Part shown: piece after piece, positions 24,721-37,600 of the stretch
Numbering within the stretch: the stretch's first letter is position 1
Layout of the letters: each line of letters opens with the position of its first letter
NCBI RefSeq assembly: GCF_016428905.1
Contig: NZ_JAELTQ010000033.1
Coordinates: 1-37,902, forward strand
Reading direction: 5' to 3'
Source of the DNA: Dyella sp. ASV24
Lineage (GTDB): Bacteria > Pseudomonadota > Gammaproteobacteria > Xanthomonadales > Rhodanobacteraceae
Length of the DNA: 37,902 nucleotides
Position numbers and translations under genes: made by a program
The notes under the pieces: model-generated
What the model saw: the letters and a program-made list of their open reading frames with translations, nothing else
Database searches by the model: none
What the model was told of the DNA's origin: nothing

Positions 24721-24996
24721 ATGCCCAAGATCGATATCCACCGCCCGCACCAGCTCTCCGTGGCCGAGGCTCGCGCAGTGGTCGACAAAGTGGCGGCGCG
24801 CATGCAGGAAAAGTTCGGCATGGAGGGACAGTGGCAAGGCGATACGCTGCGCTTCGCTCGCCCAGGCGTGAACGGCAGTATTGCCGTGGGTAGCGATGCC
24901 ATCCAGGTGACAGCGGAGCTCGGCATGATGCTCGCGCCGCTGAAGGGGATGGTCGAGCAGGAGATCCGTCGCAAGCTCGATGAGCATTTCGGCTGA
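24721..24996 (+). CDS. Polyhydroxyalkanoic acid system family protein
   Basis: A 91-residue soluble protein recognised as the small PHA-granule-region family: IDIHRPHQLSVAEARAVVDKVA at the start, a central WQGDTLRFARPGVNGSIAVG, and LGMMLAPLKGMVEQEIRRKL at the end. These proteins are named from their place near PHA genes, but their biochemical role is unknown, and no PHA synthase or phasin is in this window. A CAGAGGAA ribosome site precedes the ATG. It is divergent from the FHA gene. Confidence 0.82.
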   Translation: MPKIDIHRPHQLSVAEARAVVDKVAARMQEKFGMEGQWQGDTLRFARPGVNGSIAVGSDAIQVTAELGMMLAPLKGMVEQEIRRKLDEHFG

Positions 24997-25215
24997 TGAC
25001 GCTTTAACCCCGCGACATGTCCAGCTCCCGTCAGCACAGGCCGCGGGGGCAGTCGAAATAAACGGTGCCTGGCTTTGATATCAATACGTTGGCTTGCCCC
25101 AGCGGCCCCGTGTCTCGGTGACAAACCTCCCCGAAAGGCAGCAATGATCCATCGCTGAAAAGAGCCAGCGGCGCCCGGGCTGAATAGAAAAAGAGCATCC
25201 CGCGAACTTCCGTGG

Positions 25216-25221
25216 CATAAT
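25216..25221 (+). promoter_or_regulatory. Possible -10 of infA
   Basis: CATAAT, five of six from consensus, 49 bases before the infA ATG in the 274-base gap after the PHA-system gene. No good -35 is seen at 16-18 bases. Nothing else is recognised in the gap. Confidence 0.3.
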
Positions 25222-25270
25222 CGACGGCTTGCGCGGCCATGACGGCTGCCCCCTGCCCTCACCGGAACGC

Positions 25271-25489
25271 ATGGCCAAAGACGACGTCATCGAAATGGAA
25301 GGCACGGTCCAGGAGACCCTGCCGAACACCATGTTCCGCGTGCAGCTGGAAAACGGCCACGTCATCACGGCCCATATTTCCGGCCGCATGCGCAAGCACT
25401 ACATCCGCATCCTCACCGGCGACAAGGTGAAGGTAGAGATGACCCCGTACGACCTGACCAAGGGTCGTATCACCTACCGCATGAAGTAA
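25271..25489 (+). CDS. infA: Translation initiation factor IF-1
   Basis: A 72-residue IF-1, an S1/OB-fold protein that binds the 30S A site with IF-2 and IF-3. [20 protein letters not shown] and GKMRK-like [10 protein letters not shown] are unmistakable, and length equals E. coli IF-1. It is convergent with clpA, and the nearness of infA to clpS-clpA is the same as in E. coli. A strong terminator follows in the gap. Confidence 0.97.
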   Translation: MAKDDVIEMEGTVQETLPNTMFRVQLENGHVITAHISGRMRKHYIRILTGDKVKVEMTPYDLTKGRITYRMK

Positions 25490-25596
25490 TCCCAGCATCC
25501 GCCTCCTACGGCAGCACACCCAGTGTGCGACCAGCCTACGGAGCGGTCATGCTGCACCCTGTCGTTGCGCACAAGATGCGCTTCCCACAGGGGCAT

Positions 25597-25628
25597 AAAA
25601 AAAGGCCGCGCCATGCGCGGCCTTTTTT
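25597..25628. terminator. Bidirectional terminator between infA and clpA
   Basis: A GGCCGCGC/GCGCGGCC stem with CAT loop, flanked by seven A on the left and six T on the right. It can end both infA (plus) and clpA (minus). Confidence 0.93.
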
Positions 25629-25649
25629 CGTCTTCCCAAGGTAGCCCGA

Positions 25650-27917
25650 TCAGCTCACTGTAGCCGGCAGCGTCTCCGCGGCCTCGGCAGTCACTATCAG
25701 CTCGCCCTCGTTCACACTCAGGCGCACCTTGCCACCCTCGGCCAACTTGCCGAATAGCAGCTCGTCGGCCAGTGGACGCTTCACCTTCTCCTGGATCACG
25801 CGAGCCATCGGGCGCGCACCCATCTGGGGATCGAAGCCATGCTCGGCCAGCCAACGGCGAGCATCGGCATCAACATCCAGGCTCACGTGCTTCTCGGTGA
25901 GCTGCGCTTCCAGTTCGATCAGGAACTTGTCCACCACACGCAGGATGTGATCGAAGTCCAGCGCATTGAACTGGATGATCGCATCGAGACGGTTGCGGAA
26001 CTCCGGCGTAAAGCTACGGCGAATCACTTCCATCGCATCCATGGAATGGTTCTGCTTGACGAAGCCGATGCCGCGACGCGAGGCCTGCTGCGCACCGGCA
26101 TTCGTGGTCATCACCACCACCACGTTCTTGAAGTTGGCTTCGCGACCGTTGGTATCGGTCAGCACACCACGGTCCATTACCTGCAGCAGGATGTTGAACA
26201 CATCCGGATGCGCCTTTTCGATTTCATCGAGCAGCAACACCGCATGCGGATGCTTGGTCACCGCCTCCGTGAGCAGACCACCCTGGTCAAAGCCGACATA
26301 GCCCGGAGGTGCGCCAACCAGGCGCGAGACCGAATGCGCTTCCATGTACTCGGACATGTCAAAGCGGATCATCTCGATACCTAGCTGCATCGCCAACTGC
26401 TTGGTCACTTCGGTCTTGCCCACGCCGGTAGGGCCAGCGAGCAGGAAGCAACCGATGGGCTTGGACGGATCCGCCAGACCCGAGCGCGCCATCTTGATGG
26501 ACGCGGCAAGTGCCTCGATGGCCGGGTCCTGGCCGAACACCACCATCTTGAGGTTGCGCTCCAGGTTCTTCAGCACGTCACGATCCGACGCCGATACCTG
26601 CTTGGCGGGGATACGCGCCATCTTGGCGACGATGTACTCGACCTCGGGCACGTCTACCTTGCCTGTACGCTGGTCGGCCGGCAGCAGGCGCTGGCGGGCG
26701 CCGGCCTCATCGATCACGTCGATAGCCTTGTCGGGTAGCAGGCGGTCGGGGATGTGCTTCACCGACAGGTCAACGGCGGCCTTCAGTGCCTCGCTGGTAT
26801 AGGTGACGTTGTGATGTTCCTCGAAGCGTGAGCGCAAGCCCTTGAGGATCTCGAAACTGTCGGCCACGGTGGGCTCGACCACGTCGATCTTCTGGAAGCG
26901 ACGAGCCAGCGCGCGGTCCTTCTCGAAGATGCCGCGGAACTCTTGGAACGTGGTGGAACCAATGCAGCGCAACTCGCCCGAGGCCAGCATGGGCTTGATC
27001 AGGTTGCTCGCATCCATGGTGCCACCCGACGCGGAACCTGCGCCGATGATCGTATGGATCTCGTCGATAAACAGCACGGCGCCCGGCTGCTTCTTCAGCT
27101 GCCCGATCACCGCCTTCAAGCGCTTCTCGAAGTCACCGCGATACTTGGTGCCAGCCACCAGCGCACCCAGGTCGAGCGACCAGATGGTGGCGTTTTCCAG
27201 CACTTCGGGTACGTCGCCATCCACGATGCGCTTGGCAAGACCTTCGGCCAACGCCGTCTTGCCCACACCGGCCTCACCCACGTAGAGCGGGTTGTTCTTG
27301 CGGCGACGGCACAACACCTGGATGGTGCGCTCGATTTCGTCCTGGCGACCGATCAGTGGGTCGATCTTGCCTTCCAGCGCGAGCTCGTTGAGGTTGCTGG
27401 CGTATTCGCTGAGCGGGTTGCCCTTGGGTTCGCCGTCTTCCGATTCACGCTCGGAACCGGGCATGCTCTGCGACGGCTCGTCGCCGATCTTGGCGATGCC
27501 ATGCGAAATGTAGTTGACCACGTCGAGACGGGTGATCTCCTGCTGGTGCAGGAAGTACACCGCATGGGAATCCTTCTCGCCGAAGATGGCCACCAGCACG
27601 TTGGCGCCGGTGACTTCCTTACGACCTGAAGACTGCACGTGGTAGACCGCACGCTGGAGCACGCGCTGGAAGCCCAGCGTGGGCTGGGTATCACGCTCGT
27701 CCCCGTGCGGCAGTACCGGTACGGTTTCGGCAATGATCTTTTCCAGTTCGCGCGTCAGGCGCGGCAGGTCGACGCCGCAGGCGCGCAGGGCGCCCAGGGC
27801 TGACTGATTTTCGGTAAGTGCGAGCAGCAGGTGTTCCACCGTCATGAACTCATGACGCTGCTCGCGGGCCTGCTTGTAGCACTGGCCGATGGTGACTTCG
27901 AGATCCTTGCTGAACAT
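25650..27917 (-). CDS. clpA: ATP-dependent Clp protease ATP-binding subunit ClpA
   Basis: A 755-residue AAA+ unfoldase that feeds substrates to ClpP. The N domain (1-145) contacts ClpS. Two ATPase modules follow: Walker A GEAGVGKT at 214-221 with Walker B FIDE at 283-286, and Walker A GPTGVGKT at 495-502 with [13 protein letters not shown] downstream. There is no long middle domain, which separates it from ClpB. It lies 61 bases after clpS in the same direction, the standard clpS-clpA pair for N-degron proteolysis. clpP is not in the window. Confidence 0.97.
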   Translation of the reverse strand: MFSKDLEVTIGQCYKQAREQRHEFMTVEHLLLALTENQSALGALRACGVDLPRLTRELEKIIAETVPVLPHGDERDTQPTLGFQRVLQRAVYHVQSSGRKEVTGANVLVAIFGEKDSHAVYFLHQQEITRLDVVNYISHGIAKIGDEPSQSMPGSERESEDGEPKGNPLSEYASNLNELALEGKIDPLIGRQDEIERTIQVLCRRRKNNPLYVGEAGVGKTALAEGLAKRIVDGDVPEVLENATIWSLDLGALVAGTKYRGDFEKRLKAVIGQLKKQPGAVLFIDEIHTIIGAGSASGGTMDASNLIKPMLASGELRCIGSTTFQEFRGIFEKDRALARRFQKIDVVEPTVADSFEILKGLRSRFEEHHNVTYTSEALKAAVDLSVKHIPDRLLPDKAIDVIDEAGARQRLLPADQRTGKVDVPEVEYIVAKMARIPAKQVSASDRDVLKNLERNLKMVVFGQDPAIEALAASIKMARSGLADPSKPIGCFLLAGPTGVGKTEVTKQLAMQLGIEMIRFDMSEYMEAHSVSRLVGAPPGYVGFDQGGLLTEAVTKHPHAVLLLDEIEKAHPDVFNILLQVMDRGVLTDTNGREANFKNVVVVMTTNAGAQQASRRGIGFVKQNHSMDAMEVIRRSFTPEFRNRLDAIIQFNALDFDHILRVVDKFLIELEAQLTEKHVSLDVDADARRWLAEHGFDPQMGARPMARVIQEKVKRPLADELLFGKLAEGGKVRLSVNEGELIVTAEAAETLPATVS

Positions 27918-27978
27918 CCGGACCTACTCCGCTGTGTGGCAGGGCGGCAACGCCGCGATGGCACCAAAATGGGGTCGT

Positions 27979-28305
27979 TTAGAGCTTTTCCATAGTGCAC
28001 AACAAAGGGTGTTGATGGGCACGTGAATATTCGTTCACCTGGGTCACCTTAGTTTCAGCGACTTCCCGGGTGAACACCCCGCAGACTCCCTTTCCGCGTG
28101 TGTGGACGTGCAGCATCACCTGCACCGCCCGTTCCTGATCCAGGCTGAAGAAACTCCGTAGCACCTCAACCACGAAATCCATTGGCGTGAAATCGTCGTT
28201 CAAGAGCACCACCTGAAAGAGTGGCGGCCTAGCTACCTCCGGGCGGGAGGTTTCAAGCGCCAGACCGTGACCATTACCTTGTTCGTGTTCGGGTTCGTGA
28301 GCCAT
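27979..28305 (-). CDS. clpS: ClpS, N-degron adaptor of ClpAP
   Basis: A 108-residue adaptor that binds N-terminal Leu, Phe, Tyr or Trp of substrates and delivers them to ClpA. The binding pocket residues are visible as Asn36-Asp37-Asp38 ([12 protein letters not shown]) and His68 (VHTRGKG), matching N34, D35 and H66 of E. coli. The flexible N-terminal tail (about 1-26) is acidic and of the length needed for delivery. clpA follows by 61 bases. Confidence 0.97.
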   Translation of the reverse strand: MAHEPEHEQGNGHGLALETSRPEVARPPLFQVVLLNDDFTPMDFVVEVLRSFFSLDQERAVQVMLHVHTRGKGVCGVFTREVAETKVTQVNEYSRAHQHPLLCTMEKL

Positions 28306-28333
28306 GGTTCTACGTTAGATTTCCTTGGGGCAA

Positions 28334-28339
28334 AGTATA
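28334..28339 (-). promoter_or_regulatory. Possible -10 of clpS-clpA
   Basis: TATACT on the minus strand, five of six from consensus, about 30 bases before the clpS ATG in the divergent clpS-nudJ gap. No -35 at normal spacing; a TTGACG lies 21 bases upstream. Confidence 0.35.
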
Positions 28340-28428
28340 CCGCCCAGGCCCTGCGGGCATCGTCAAAGGCAGATCGCCTTCAGGTAATGGCACAATGACG
28401 GCTTTTCCAGTGCCGCATTCGCCGCCAT

Positions 28429-28929
28429 ATGTCCTCCATGGCCGATCCCGCCCCTATTCCCCTGCAAGTCTGGTGCCCACACGTGACCGTGGCCTGCGTT
28501 GTTGCCGATGGTGACCGCTTCCTCATGGTCGAAGAGGAGGTGAACGGCCGCGTGGCCTATAACCAACCAGCTGGCCATCTGGACGACAACGAGAGCCTGG
28601 CGACCGCCGCCGTGCGCGAAACGCTGGAAGAAACCGGTTGGACGGTGGAGCTTGAGCATCTGATTGGCATACACCAATGGCGCAGTACCGAGCATGGCGA
28701 CGGCGTCATTCGCTTCAGTTTCACCGCCCGCGCGATCAGCCACGATCCAACACGTCGGCTGGATAACGGCATCCGCCGTGCCCTGTGGCTTACTCGCGAC
28801 GAAATAGTGGCACTAGGTGACAAATTGCGCAGTCCGCTCGTGCTTATGAGCATCGACGCCTGGCTGGCCGGTCAGCACTATCCGTTGGACCTGCTGCAGA
28901 GCCTGCTCGCCGAGGACCGTTACCCGTGA
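28429..28929 (+). CDS. nudJ: NUDIX hydrolase, NudJ-like
   Basis: A 166-residue NUDIX phosphohydrolase. The NUDIX box G-x5-E-x7-RE-x2-EE-x-G is complete (GHLDDNE, then RETLEETGW). N-terminal [10 protein letters not shown] and the [12 protein letters not shown] block resemble E. coli NudJ, which hydrolyses nucleoside tri- and diphosphates and the thiamine precursor HMP-PP. The stop overlaps the GTG start of mnmA by 4 bases; nudJ and mnmA are also neighbours in E. coli. A second ATG lies three codons in. Family certain, substrate inferred. Confidence 0.9.
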   Translation: MSSMADPAPIPLQVWCPHVTVACVVADGDRFLMVEEEVNGRVAYNQPAGHLDDNESLATAAVRETLEETGWTVELEHLIGIHQWRSTEHGDGVIRFSFTARAISHDPTRRLDNGIRRALWLTRDEIVALGDKLRSPLVLMSIDAWLAGQHYPLDLLQSLLAEDRYP

Positions 28930-30065
28930 AAGTGATGTTGGGTATTTCCGGCGGCGTCGATTCCTCGGTCGCAGCCCTGCTCCTGCAACAGGCCGGGTAC
29001 GCGGTGGAAGGCCTGTTCATGCAGAACTGGGAAGAAGACGACCGCGACGGTCCCTGCACCACCGACGTCGACCGCAAGGACGCCGTGGCCGTATGCGGGC
29101 GATTGGGCATTCCCTTCCATGCGCGCAATTTCGCCGCTGAGTACTGGGACGGCGTGTTCGAGCACTTCCTTGCCGAATACCGCGCAGGCCGCACGCCCAA
29201 TCCGGACGTGCTGTGCAATCGCGAGATCAAGTTCAAGACCTTCCTGGATGAGGCGCGCGCCCTTGGCGCCGACAAGATCGCCACAGGCCATTACGCCCGC
29301 GTCGACTTCCACGAGGGCCGATATCGCCTGCTGCGGGCGGTCGATGTATCCAAAGATCAGACCTATTTCCTGCACGCACTTGGCCAGCAGCAGCTAGCGG
29401 CCACGCTGTTCCCGGTCGGCGAGATCGAAAAGCCGTTAGTGCGCCAGATGGCTCTGGATGCCGCGCTCCCCACGCATGCCAAGAAGGACTCCACCGGCAT
29501 CTGCTTCATCGGCGAGCGCGATTTCCGCGGCTTCCTCTCCCAATACATCCCAGCTCAGCCAGGCCCCATGCGCACGCCCGGCGGCGAAACCGTGGGCGAG
29601 CACCAGGGCGTGATGTATTACACGCTGGGTCAGCGCAATGGCTTGGGCATTGGTGGCCGCCACGGCGCCAGCGGCGAGGCGTGGTACGTGGTTGGCAAGG
29701 ACGTCTCCCGCAACGTGCTATACGTGGCACAGGGCGGCGAAAACGATTGGCTGTATTCGCACCGCCTGCATGCCGAGCCGCCGAGCTGGGTAGCCGGCCA
29801 ACCGCCAGCGCAGCGCTTCCGCTGCACGGCCAAGACCCGCTATCGACAGCCCGACCAGGCCTGCGAAGTGTTCCTGCTGGACGACGGCCTGGAGGTCGTG
29901 TTCGACGAACCACAGCGCGCCGTCACCCCGGGCCAGTCGGTGGTTTTCTACGACGGCGAAGCCTGTCTGGGCGGCGCCGTGATCGACCGCACCGACGCTC
30001 CCTTCGGCGGCTGGAATGATGCCGCCCCTCTCCCCTACACGCGTGAGTCCCTATCCGGTGTTTGA
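28926..30065 (+). CDS. mnmA: tRNA 2-thiouridylase MnmA
   Basis: A 379-residue enzyme that thiolates U34 of Lys, Glu and Gln tRNAs using sulfur relayed from IscS through Tus proteins. The PP-loop SGGVDSS is at residues 8-14. The catalytic cysteines are Cys97 ([10 protein letters not shown]) and Cys193 ([12 protein letters not shown]). The start is GTG, in a 4-base GTGA overlap with the nudJ stop, so translation is probably coupled. hflD follows 10 bases after the stop. Confidence 0.96.
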   Translation: MKVMLGISGGVDSSVAALLLQQAGYAVEGLFMQNWEEDDRDGPCTTDVDRKDAVAVCGRLGIPFHARNFAAEYWDGVFEHFLAEYRAGRTPNPDVLCNREIKFKTFLDEARALGADKIATGHYARVDFHEGRYRLLRAVDVSKDQTYFLHALGQQQLAATLFPVGEIEKPLVRQMALDAALPTHAKKDSTGICFIGERDFRGFLSQYIPAQPGPMRTPGGETVGEHQGVMYYTLGQRNGLGIGGRHGASGEAWYVVGKDVSRNVLYVAQGGENDWLYSHRLHAEPPSWVAGQPPAQRFRCTAKTRYRQPDQACEVFLLDDGLEVVFDEPQRAVTPGQSVVFYDGEACLGGAVIDRTDAPFGGWNDAAPLPYTRESLSGV

Positions 30066-30075
30066 CGCTTTTGCC

Positions 30076-30699
30076 ATGAACGAAGAACGCGTGCTGGCCT
30101 TGGCAGGTCTGTTCCAGGCCACCACGCTCGCCCAGCAATTGGCCAACGACGGCCGCTGCGATGACATCGCCATGGCGGCGAGCATGGCCAGCGTGTTCCG
30201 CATCGATGCGCCATCCGTGGTGGGGGTTTACGGTGACGTATCCGCCGTGCGGTTGGGCCTGCGCCAACTGATCACCCTGCTGGACGAGAACAACCGCGAT
30301 GTCGCGGTGACCCGGATGGCATTCACCGTCATGCGCCTGGAACGCAGCCTGTCCCGCCACGGTGATCTACTGGATCGTCTGCAACAGGGCGTCGTCGCCG
30401 CACAACGGCAGGTCGAGCACTTCGGCGCGGATTCCCCGCAAGTGGTCAAACGCCTGGCCGAGCTCTACGCCAATACACTTTCCACACTGAAACCCCGTGT
30501 GATGGTCACCGGCAACCCGCAGCAGCTCCAGCAGCCGGCTGTGGTGGAAAAGGTACGAACCAATCTGCTGGCCGCTGTGCGCTCGGCAGTGTTGTGGCGT
30601 CAGCTCGGTGGTCGTCAGTGGCAGATGCTGCTCTACCGCAAGCAGTGCAGCATGCTGGCCCGTGGCTTGCTGACCGGCTCGACCATCAATAACGCCTGA
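30076..30699 (+). CDS. hflD: HflD homologue (lysogenization regulator family)
   Basis: A 207-residue, mostly helical protein of the HflD/DUF489 family. MNEERVLALAGLFQATTLAQ is the family start, with RLGLRQLITLLDENN and MLLYRKQCSMLARGLLTG further on. In E. coli HflD binds phage lambda CII, but its host role is less clear. The order mnmA-hflD (followed by purB in E. coli) is conserved; here a minus-strand MFS gene follows instead of purB. The upstream frame extension into mnmA is not used. Confidence 0.92.
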   Translation: MNEERVLALAGLFQATTLAQQLANDGRCDDIAMAASMASVFRIDAPSVVGVYGDVSAVRLGLRQLITLLDENNRDVAVTRMAFTVMRLERSLSRHGDLLDRLQQGVVAAQRQVEHFGADSPQVVKRLAELYANTLSTLKPRVMVTGNPQQLQQPAVVEKVRTNLLAAVRSAVLWRQLGGRQWQMLLYRKQCSMLARGLLTGSTINNA

Positions 30700-30729
30700 C
30701 GGCCTGTAGTGCAGCGGGGTGCGGCCGGC

Positions 30730-32052
30730 TCAATCCGCCAGCTCGCCCCTGCCCTCGCCATTCACAAGCAGCCACAGCGCCGCCAGTACGCTCACCACAG
30801 CGGTGATGGTGACGTAGTGGGCCGGCGCCATGCGCCCGGCGCGTTCGGCCAGATAGCCAATCAAGGTCGCCGTGCTCGCCCCGAACACGGCGTAGGCGAC
30901 GTTGTAGGCGAAGGAAATCCCTGAATAACGGATCGGCGCGGGAAACGCCGCCACCATAATCGTAGGTACCACCGCCACCGTACCGACCAGGAAACCCGTA
31001 AGCGCATAAAGCGGCAGAAAATGCGCGCCGCCCGCGGCCAGGTCACCGAACAACGTGTACGTCACGGCTACCAGGGCAACGGAACCCAACAACAACGCCC
31101 AGGCCGTGCCGATGCGGTCCACCAGCCAGCCGAAGGCGATGCAACCCACGCCCAAACTGAAGGCCGCGATGCTATTGCCGAGAAAAGCAACATCGGGGGC
31201 CATGCCGAACGACTTCTGCACCAGGTTCGGCAGCATCAGGATCAGCACCAGAATCGCGGCGGTGAGCATCCACGTCACGGCCATCGAGAGCACCACGCTG
31301 CCGCCATGACTGGCCAATACGTTGCGTAAAGGCAACTCGCGGCTAAGCGCCTTGCGCTCGCGCAACTGAGCAAACACCGGGGTTTCGCTCAACCAGCGAC
31401 GCAGCCACACCGCGATGAATCCGAACACGCCGCCCAACAGGAACGGCGCGCGCCAGCCCCAGGCCAACACCTCGGCAGGCGTGAGGTGATGATTGATCCA
31501 GGCCGCCGTGAGCGAGCCAATCAGAATGCCCACCGTAAGGCCGGAGGTCAGGCACGCACAGGCAAAACCGACGCGGCCGCGCGGCGCATGCTCGGCCACG
31601 AACACCCAGGCACCCGGTACCTCACCACCGATGGCTACACCCTGTACCACACGCATGATCAGCAGCAGCAACGGCGCGAGCAGCCCAACGCTGGCGTATA
31701 CCGGCAGCAAGCCGATCGCGAGCGTAGGTAACGCCATCAGGAACACGCTCAGCGTAAACATGCGTTTGCGCCCTTGCCGGTCGCCAAAATGCGCCATCAC
31801 GATGCCGCCAAGTGGGCGGGCCAGATAGCCGGCGGCAAAGATGCCGTAGACCTGCAATTGCGCCAGCCATGGCGCAGTGTCCTGCGGAAAGAACAGATGG
31901 CTCAAAGGCAGCGCGAAGAACACAAAGACCACGAAGTCGTAGAACTCCAACGCGCCACCAAGCGACGCCAGCAGCAGCGTCTGGATGTCACGCGCACCCA
32001 GGCGGTGCGCCGGAGACGCGAGTGCGGCCTCGGTCGAAATAGCTTGCGGCAT
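30730..32052 (-). CDS. MFS transporter, metabolite:H+ symporter type
   Basis: A 440-residue transporter with 12 predicted membrane helices. LEFYDFVVFVFFALPLSHLFF in helix 1, GDRQGRKR between helices 2 and 3, and RVVQGVAIGGEVPGAWVF in helix 4 place it in the ProP/ShiA/KgtP metabolite-proton symporter family. Candidate substrates are osmolytes or carboxylates; the sequence does not decide. It is convergent with hflD (30 bases between stops) and divergent from aqpZ across a 241-base gap in which no clear promoter or operator is seen. Confidence 0.88.
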   Translation of the reverse strand: MPQAISTEAALASPAHRLGARDIQTLLLASLGGALEFYDFVVFVFFALPLSHLFFPQDTAPWLAQLQVYGIFAAGYLARPLGGIVMAHFGDRQGRKRMFTLSVFLMALPTLAIGLLPVYASVGLLAPLLLLIMRVVQGVAIGGEVPGAWVFVAEHAPRGRVGFACACLTSGLTVGILIGSLTAAWINHHLTPAEVLAWGWRAPFLLGGVFGFIAVWLRRWLSETPVFAQLRERKALSRELPLRNVLASHGGSVVLSMAVTWMLTAAILVLILMLPNLVQKSFGMAPDVAFLGNSIAAFSLGVGCIAFGWLVDRIGTAWALLLGSVALVAVTYTLFGDLAAGGAHFLPLYALTGFLVGTVAVVPTIMVAAFPAPIRYSGISFAYNVAYAVFGASTATLIGYLAERAGRMAPAHYVTITAVVSVLAALWLLVNGEGRGELAD

Positions 32053-32293
32053 CAGTAATCCTACGGTTGCGGTTAGGAGCGACGAAGCAGCATATAGCCA
32101 GACAAATCCGATTCAATGCACCACCCGTAATCGTTAGCATGCCCCGCCCGCGCTACCGGGAAGAACAGTTTTGCTAGCCTAGGGGTACCTGGGCCAAGCA
32201 CTAAGGGCCTGTTTCAACTCGGGATCGTTGTGGAAATCACGCAGGGACGCGGCCCAGGCCATTCCCTGAAAAATTCTGGCAAGGAGAGTCCCT

Positions 32294-33028
32294 ATGAGTA
32301 TGGGCAAGCGTTTGGGAGCAGAGTTCTTCGGTACGTTCTGGTTGGTGTTCGGTGGCTGCGGAAGTGCGATCTTCGCCGCAGCCTATCCTGATCTGGGCAT
32401 CGGTTTTGCGGGCGTCGCCCTCGCCTTCGGCCTGACCGTCGTGACCATGGCCTACGCCGTGGGCCACATTTCCGGTGGTCATTTCAACCCCGCGGTGACC
32501 CTGGGCCTGTGTGCCGGCGGTCGCTTCCCGGCAAAGGACGTGGTGCCCTACTGGATCGCTCAGGTCATCGGCGGCCTCGTGGCCGGTGCGGTGCTTTACC
32601 TGATCGCCAGTGGCAAGCCGGGCTTTGAGGCCGTGGCGGGTTTTGCCTCCAACGGCTATGGCGACCATTCGCCCAGCGCCGTCTGGGAAAACGGCTCGCT
32701 GGTGAAAACCGGCTATTCGCTACAGGCCTGCATCATCGCGGAGTTCGTACTGACCGCGTTCTTCCTGATCGTGATCAATGGCACCACCCACAAGCTGGCA
32801 CCGACGGGCTTCGCCCCTCTGGCCATCGGTCTCACCCTGACGCTTATCCATCTGATCAGCATCCCGATCACCAATACCTCGGTGAATCCCGCACGCAGTA
32901 CGGCTGTGGCGGTGTTCCAGGGAACCTGGGCGATCCAGCAGCTATGGATGTTCTGGGTGATCCCGCTGATCGGCGGTGCCGTGGGCGGACTGATCTATCG
33001 ACACCTGCTCGACTCACGCGAAAGCTGA
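32294..33028 (+). CDS. aqpZ: Aquaporin Z
   Basis: A 244-residue water channel with six membrane helices. Both NPA boxes are intact, Asn65-Pro-Ala and Asn198-Pro-Ala. The selectivity filter Phe45, His186, Thr195, Arg201 is that of water-specific AqpZ, not of a glycerol facilitator. The protein is some 13 residues longer than E. coli AqpZ, mainly in the loop at about 110-137 ([16 protein letters not shown]). An AAGGAGAG ribosome site precedes the ATG. A strong terminator follows. Confidence 0.95.
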   Translation: MSMGKRLGAEFFGTFWLVFGGCGSAIFAAAYPDLGIGFAGVALAFGLTVVTMAYAVGHISGGHFNPAVTLGLCAGGRFPAKDVVPYWIAQVIGGLVAGAVLYLIASGKPGFEAVAGFASNGYGDHSPSAVWENGSLVKTGYSLQACIIAEFVLTAFFLIVINGTTHKLAPTGFAPLAIGLTLTLIHLISIPITNTSVNPARSTAVAVFQGTWAIQQLWMFWVIPLIGGAVGGLIYRHLLDSRES

Positions 33029-33050
33029 GCACGTCCCGCTTGACCTAGAC

Positions 33051-33090
33051 AAAACCCGGCCGCTCGCGAGAGCCGCCGGGTTTTCTTTTT
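33051..33090. terminator. Terminator between aqpZ and VOC gene
   Basis: AAAACCCGGC (33051-33060) pairs with GCCGGGTTTT (33075-33084), with an inner GCTC/GAGC extension, and TTTTCTTTTT follows on the plus strand. It can also act on the minus strand. Confidence 0.9.
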
Positions 33091-33096
33091 CAGGCA

Positions 33097-33492
33097 TCAC
33101 GCCTCGTACAGTTCGATGGGCAAACCGTCCGGATCCGCAAAGAAGGTAAAGCGCCGGTCGGTGAATTCGTCCACGCGCACCGGTTCGCAGGTGACGCCGC
33201 GCGTTCGCAACGTGGCGATCACCGCGTCGACGTCCGGCACGGCAAACGCCAGATGACGCAAACCCTGGGCCTCGGGCCGCGACGCACGAGGCGGCGGCGA
33301 TGGAAACGAGAAGAGCTCCAGACTGACCCCGGGCGAGACTTCCAAGTCGAGCTTCCACGAATCACGCTCCGCGCGATAAACCTCGCGGATAACGCGAAAG
33401 CCCAGCGTTTCGCTGTAGAAGGCCTTCGAGCGAGCGTAGTCCGAGCAGATCAGCGCTACGTGATGGATGGCTGGCAACAAGGTGGACGCCAT
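33097..33492 (-). CDS. gloA2: VOC-family protein, GloA2/YaeR-like
   Basis: A 131-residue vicinal-oxygen-chelate protein with two beta-alpha-beta3 modules. Likely metal ligands are His11 (IHHVAL), Glu59 (SLELF), His80 (LRHLAF) and Glu127 (PIELYE), the glyoxalase-I pattern. It resembles E. coli YaeR/GloA2, whose substrate is uncertain. The start at 33492 has GGAGG upstream, lying inside the last codons of epmA; only 4 bases separate the two genes. It is the last gene of the ligA-epmA-VOC run. Confidence 0.85.
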   Translation of the reverse strand: MASTLLPAIHHVALICSDYARSKAFYSETLGFRVIREVYRAERDSWKLDLEVSPGVSLELFSFPSPPPRASRPEAQGLRHLAFAVPDVDAVIATLRTRGVTCEPVRVDEFTDRRFTFFADPDGLPIELYEA

Positions 33493-33496
33493 TCGC

Positions 33497-36864
<3,368 letters not shown>

Positions 36865-36905
36865 TTACCGAGTCCCAACGGATTTCGGCCTATGAACAGG
36901 CCCAT

Positions 36906-36937
36906 CGCGTCCACGATGTGAAGAACACGTGGACGCG
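36906..36937 (-). terminator. Hairpin between rnk and ligA
   Basis: CGCGTCCACG (36906-36915) pairs with CGTGGACGCG (36928-36937) around a 12-base loop, 12 bases after the rnk stop on the minus strand. No T run, so only a weak terminator candidate. Confidence 0.35.
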
Positions 36938-36949
36938 CGGGCACGTCAA

Positions 36950-37360
36950 TCAGCGATGCAGATCGCCGGACGCCTCGGGCTGGTACTCGATCTCGAGCAC
37001 GCGCAGCTGGCGGCGGCGACCATCCGGCGTGGGCCACTCGATAGGCTGGCCGACCTTCAGGCCCAGCAAGGCGCTGCCGACAGGCGCCAGGATCGACACC
37101 GTACCCGGCACGCCGGCACCCGAGGGATAGACAAGACTGATCGTCAGCTCATCCCCGGAATCGTCGTCCTTGAAAGTGACCACCGAGTTCATGGTGACCA
37201 CGTCCGACGGGATGTCCGCTGGCGCCAGTACATCCGCCCGATCCAGCTCGCCGCGCAGTGCCTCGTACTGCGCGGCCTGAGTCGGCGGCATGCGCTCCAG
37301 CAACGCTTCGATGCGCTGCAGATCCAGCGAAGAAATGATGATGGGGGGCTTGCTGCTCAT
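36950..37360 (-). CDS. rnk: Rnk-type nucleoside diphosphate kinase regulator (GreA/B fold)
   Basis: A 136-residue protein with the Rnk N-terminal helical part (SSLDLQRIEALLERMPPT) and a C-terminal GreA/GreB FKBP-like domain (VVTMNSVVTFKDDDSGDELTISLVYP, GSALLGLKVGQPIEWPTPDG). Rnk binds RNA polymerase in the secondary-channel factor manner but lacks the long coiled coil with transcript-cleavage acids; genetically it affects Ndk levels. A CAGGAGT ribosome site fixes the start at 37360 over an upstream in-frame ATG. ligA is downstream on the same strand. Confidence 0.9.
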   Translation of the reverse strand: MSSKPPIIISSLDLQRIEALLERMPPTQAAQYEALRGELDRADVLAPADIPSDVVTMNSVVTFKDDDSGDELTISLVYPSGAGVPGTVSILAPVGSALLGLKVGQPIEWPTPDGRRRQLRVLEIEYQPEASGDLHR

Positions 37361-37418
37361 GGGGACTCCTGTCGTCCGAACGGGTGATGCATCGACCGTA
37401 TGCGTTCGCAAAAGACGA

Positions 37419-37446
37419 CGCGCCGGGACGATGCCGCCCCGGCGCG
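37419..37446. other. Inverted repeat upstream of rnk
   Basis: CGCGCCGGG (37419-37427) and CCCGGCGCG (37438-37446) around a 10-base loop. It lies in the 240-base gap between the divergent rnk and MFS genes, about 60 bases before rnk. It may be an mRNA leader hairpin or a protein site; no promoter is recognised with confidence in this gap. Confidence 0.4.
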
Positions 37447-37600
37447 CTCATTCCTTCGCTGTTTGTGGTTCATCCCTGCAAGTCGGGCTACCGCACGATT
37501 GACATCATCCGCACAGCCAAACGTCAAAGATGAAACTTAGCCGACTTTGGACGCGGCGCCCCACAAAAGCAAGCTGCCGTAGCAGCTATCATAGTCAGAG

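Noticed and set aside
25031-25240. 69-codon minus-strand frame between the PHA-system gene and infA
   Set aside because: No family, no ribosome site, and it covers the likely infA promoter; kept as non-coding.
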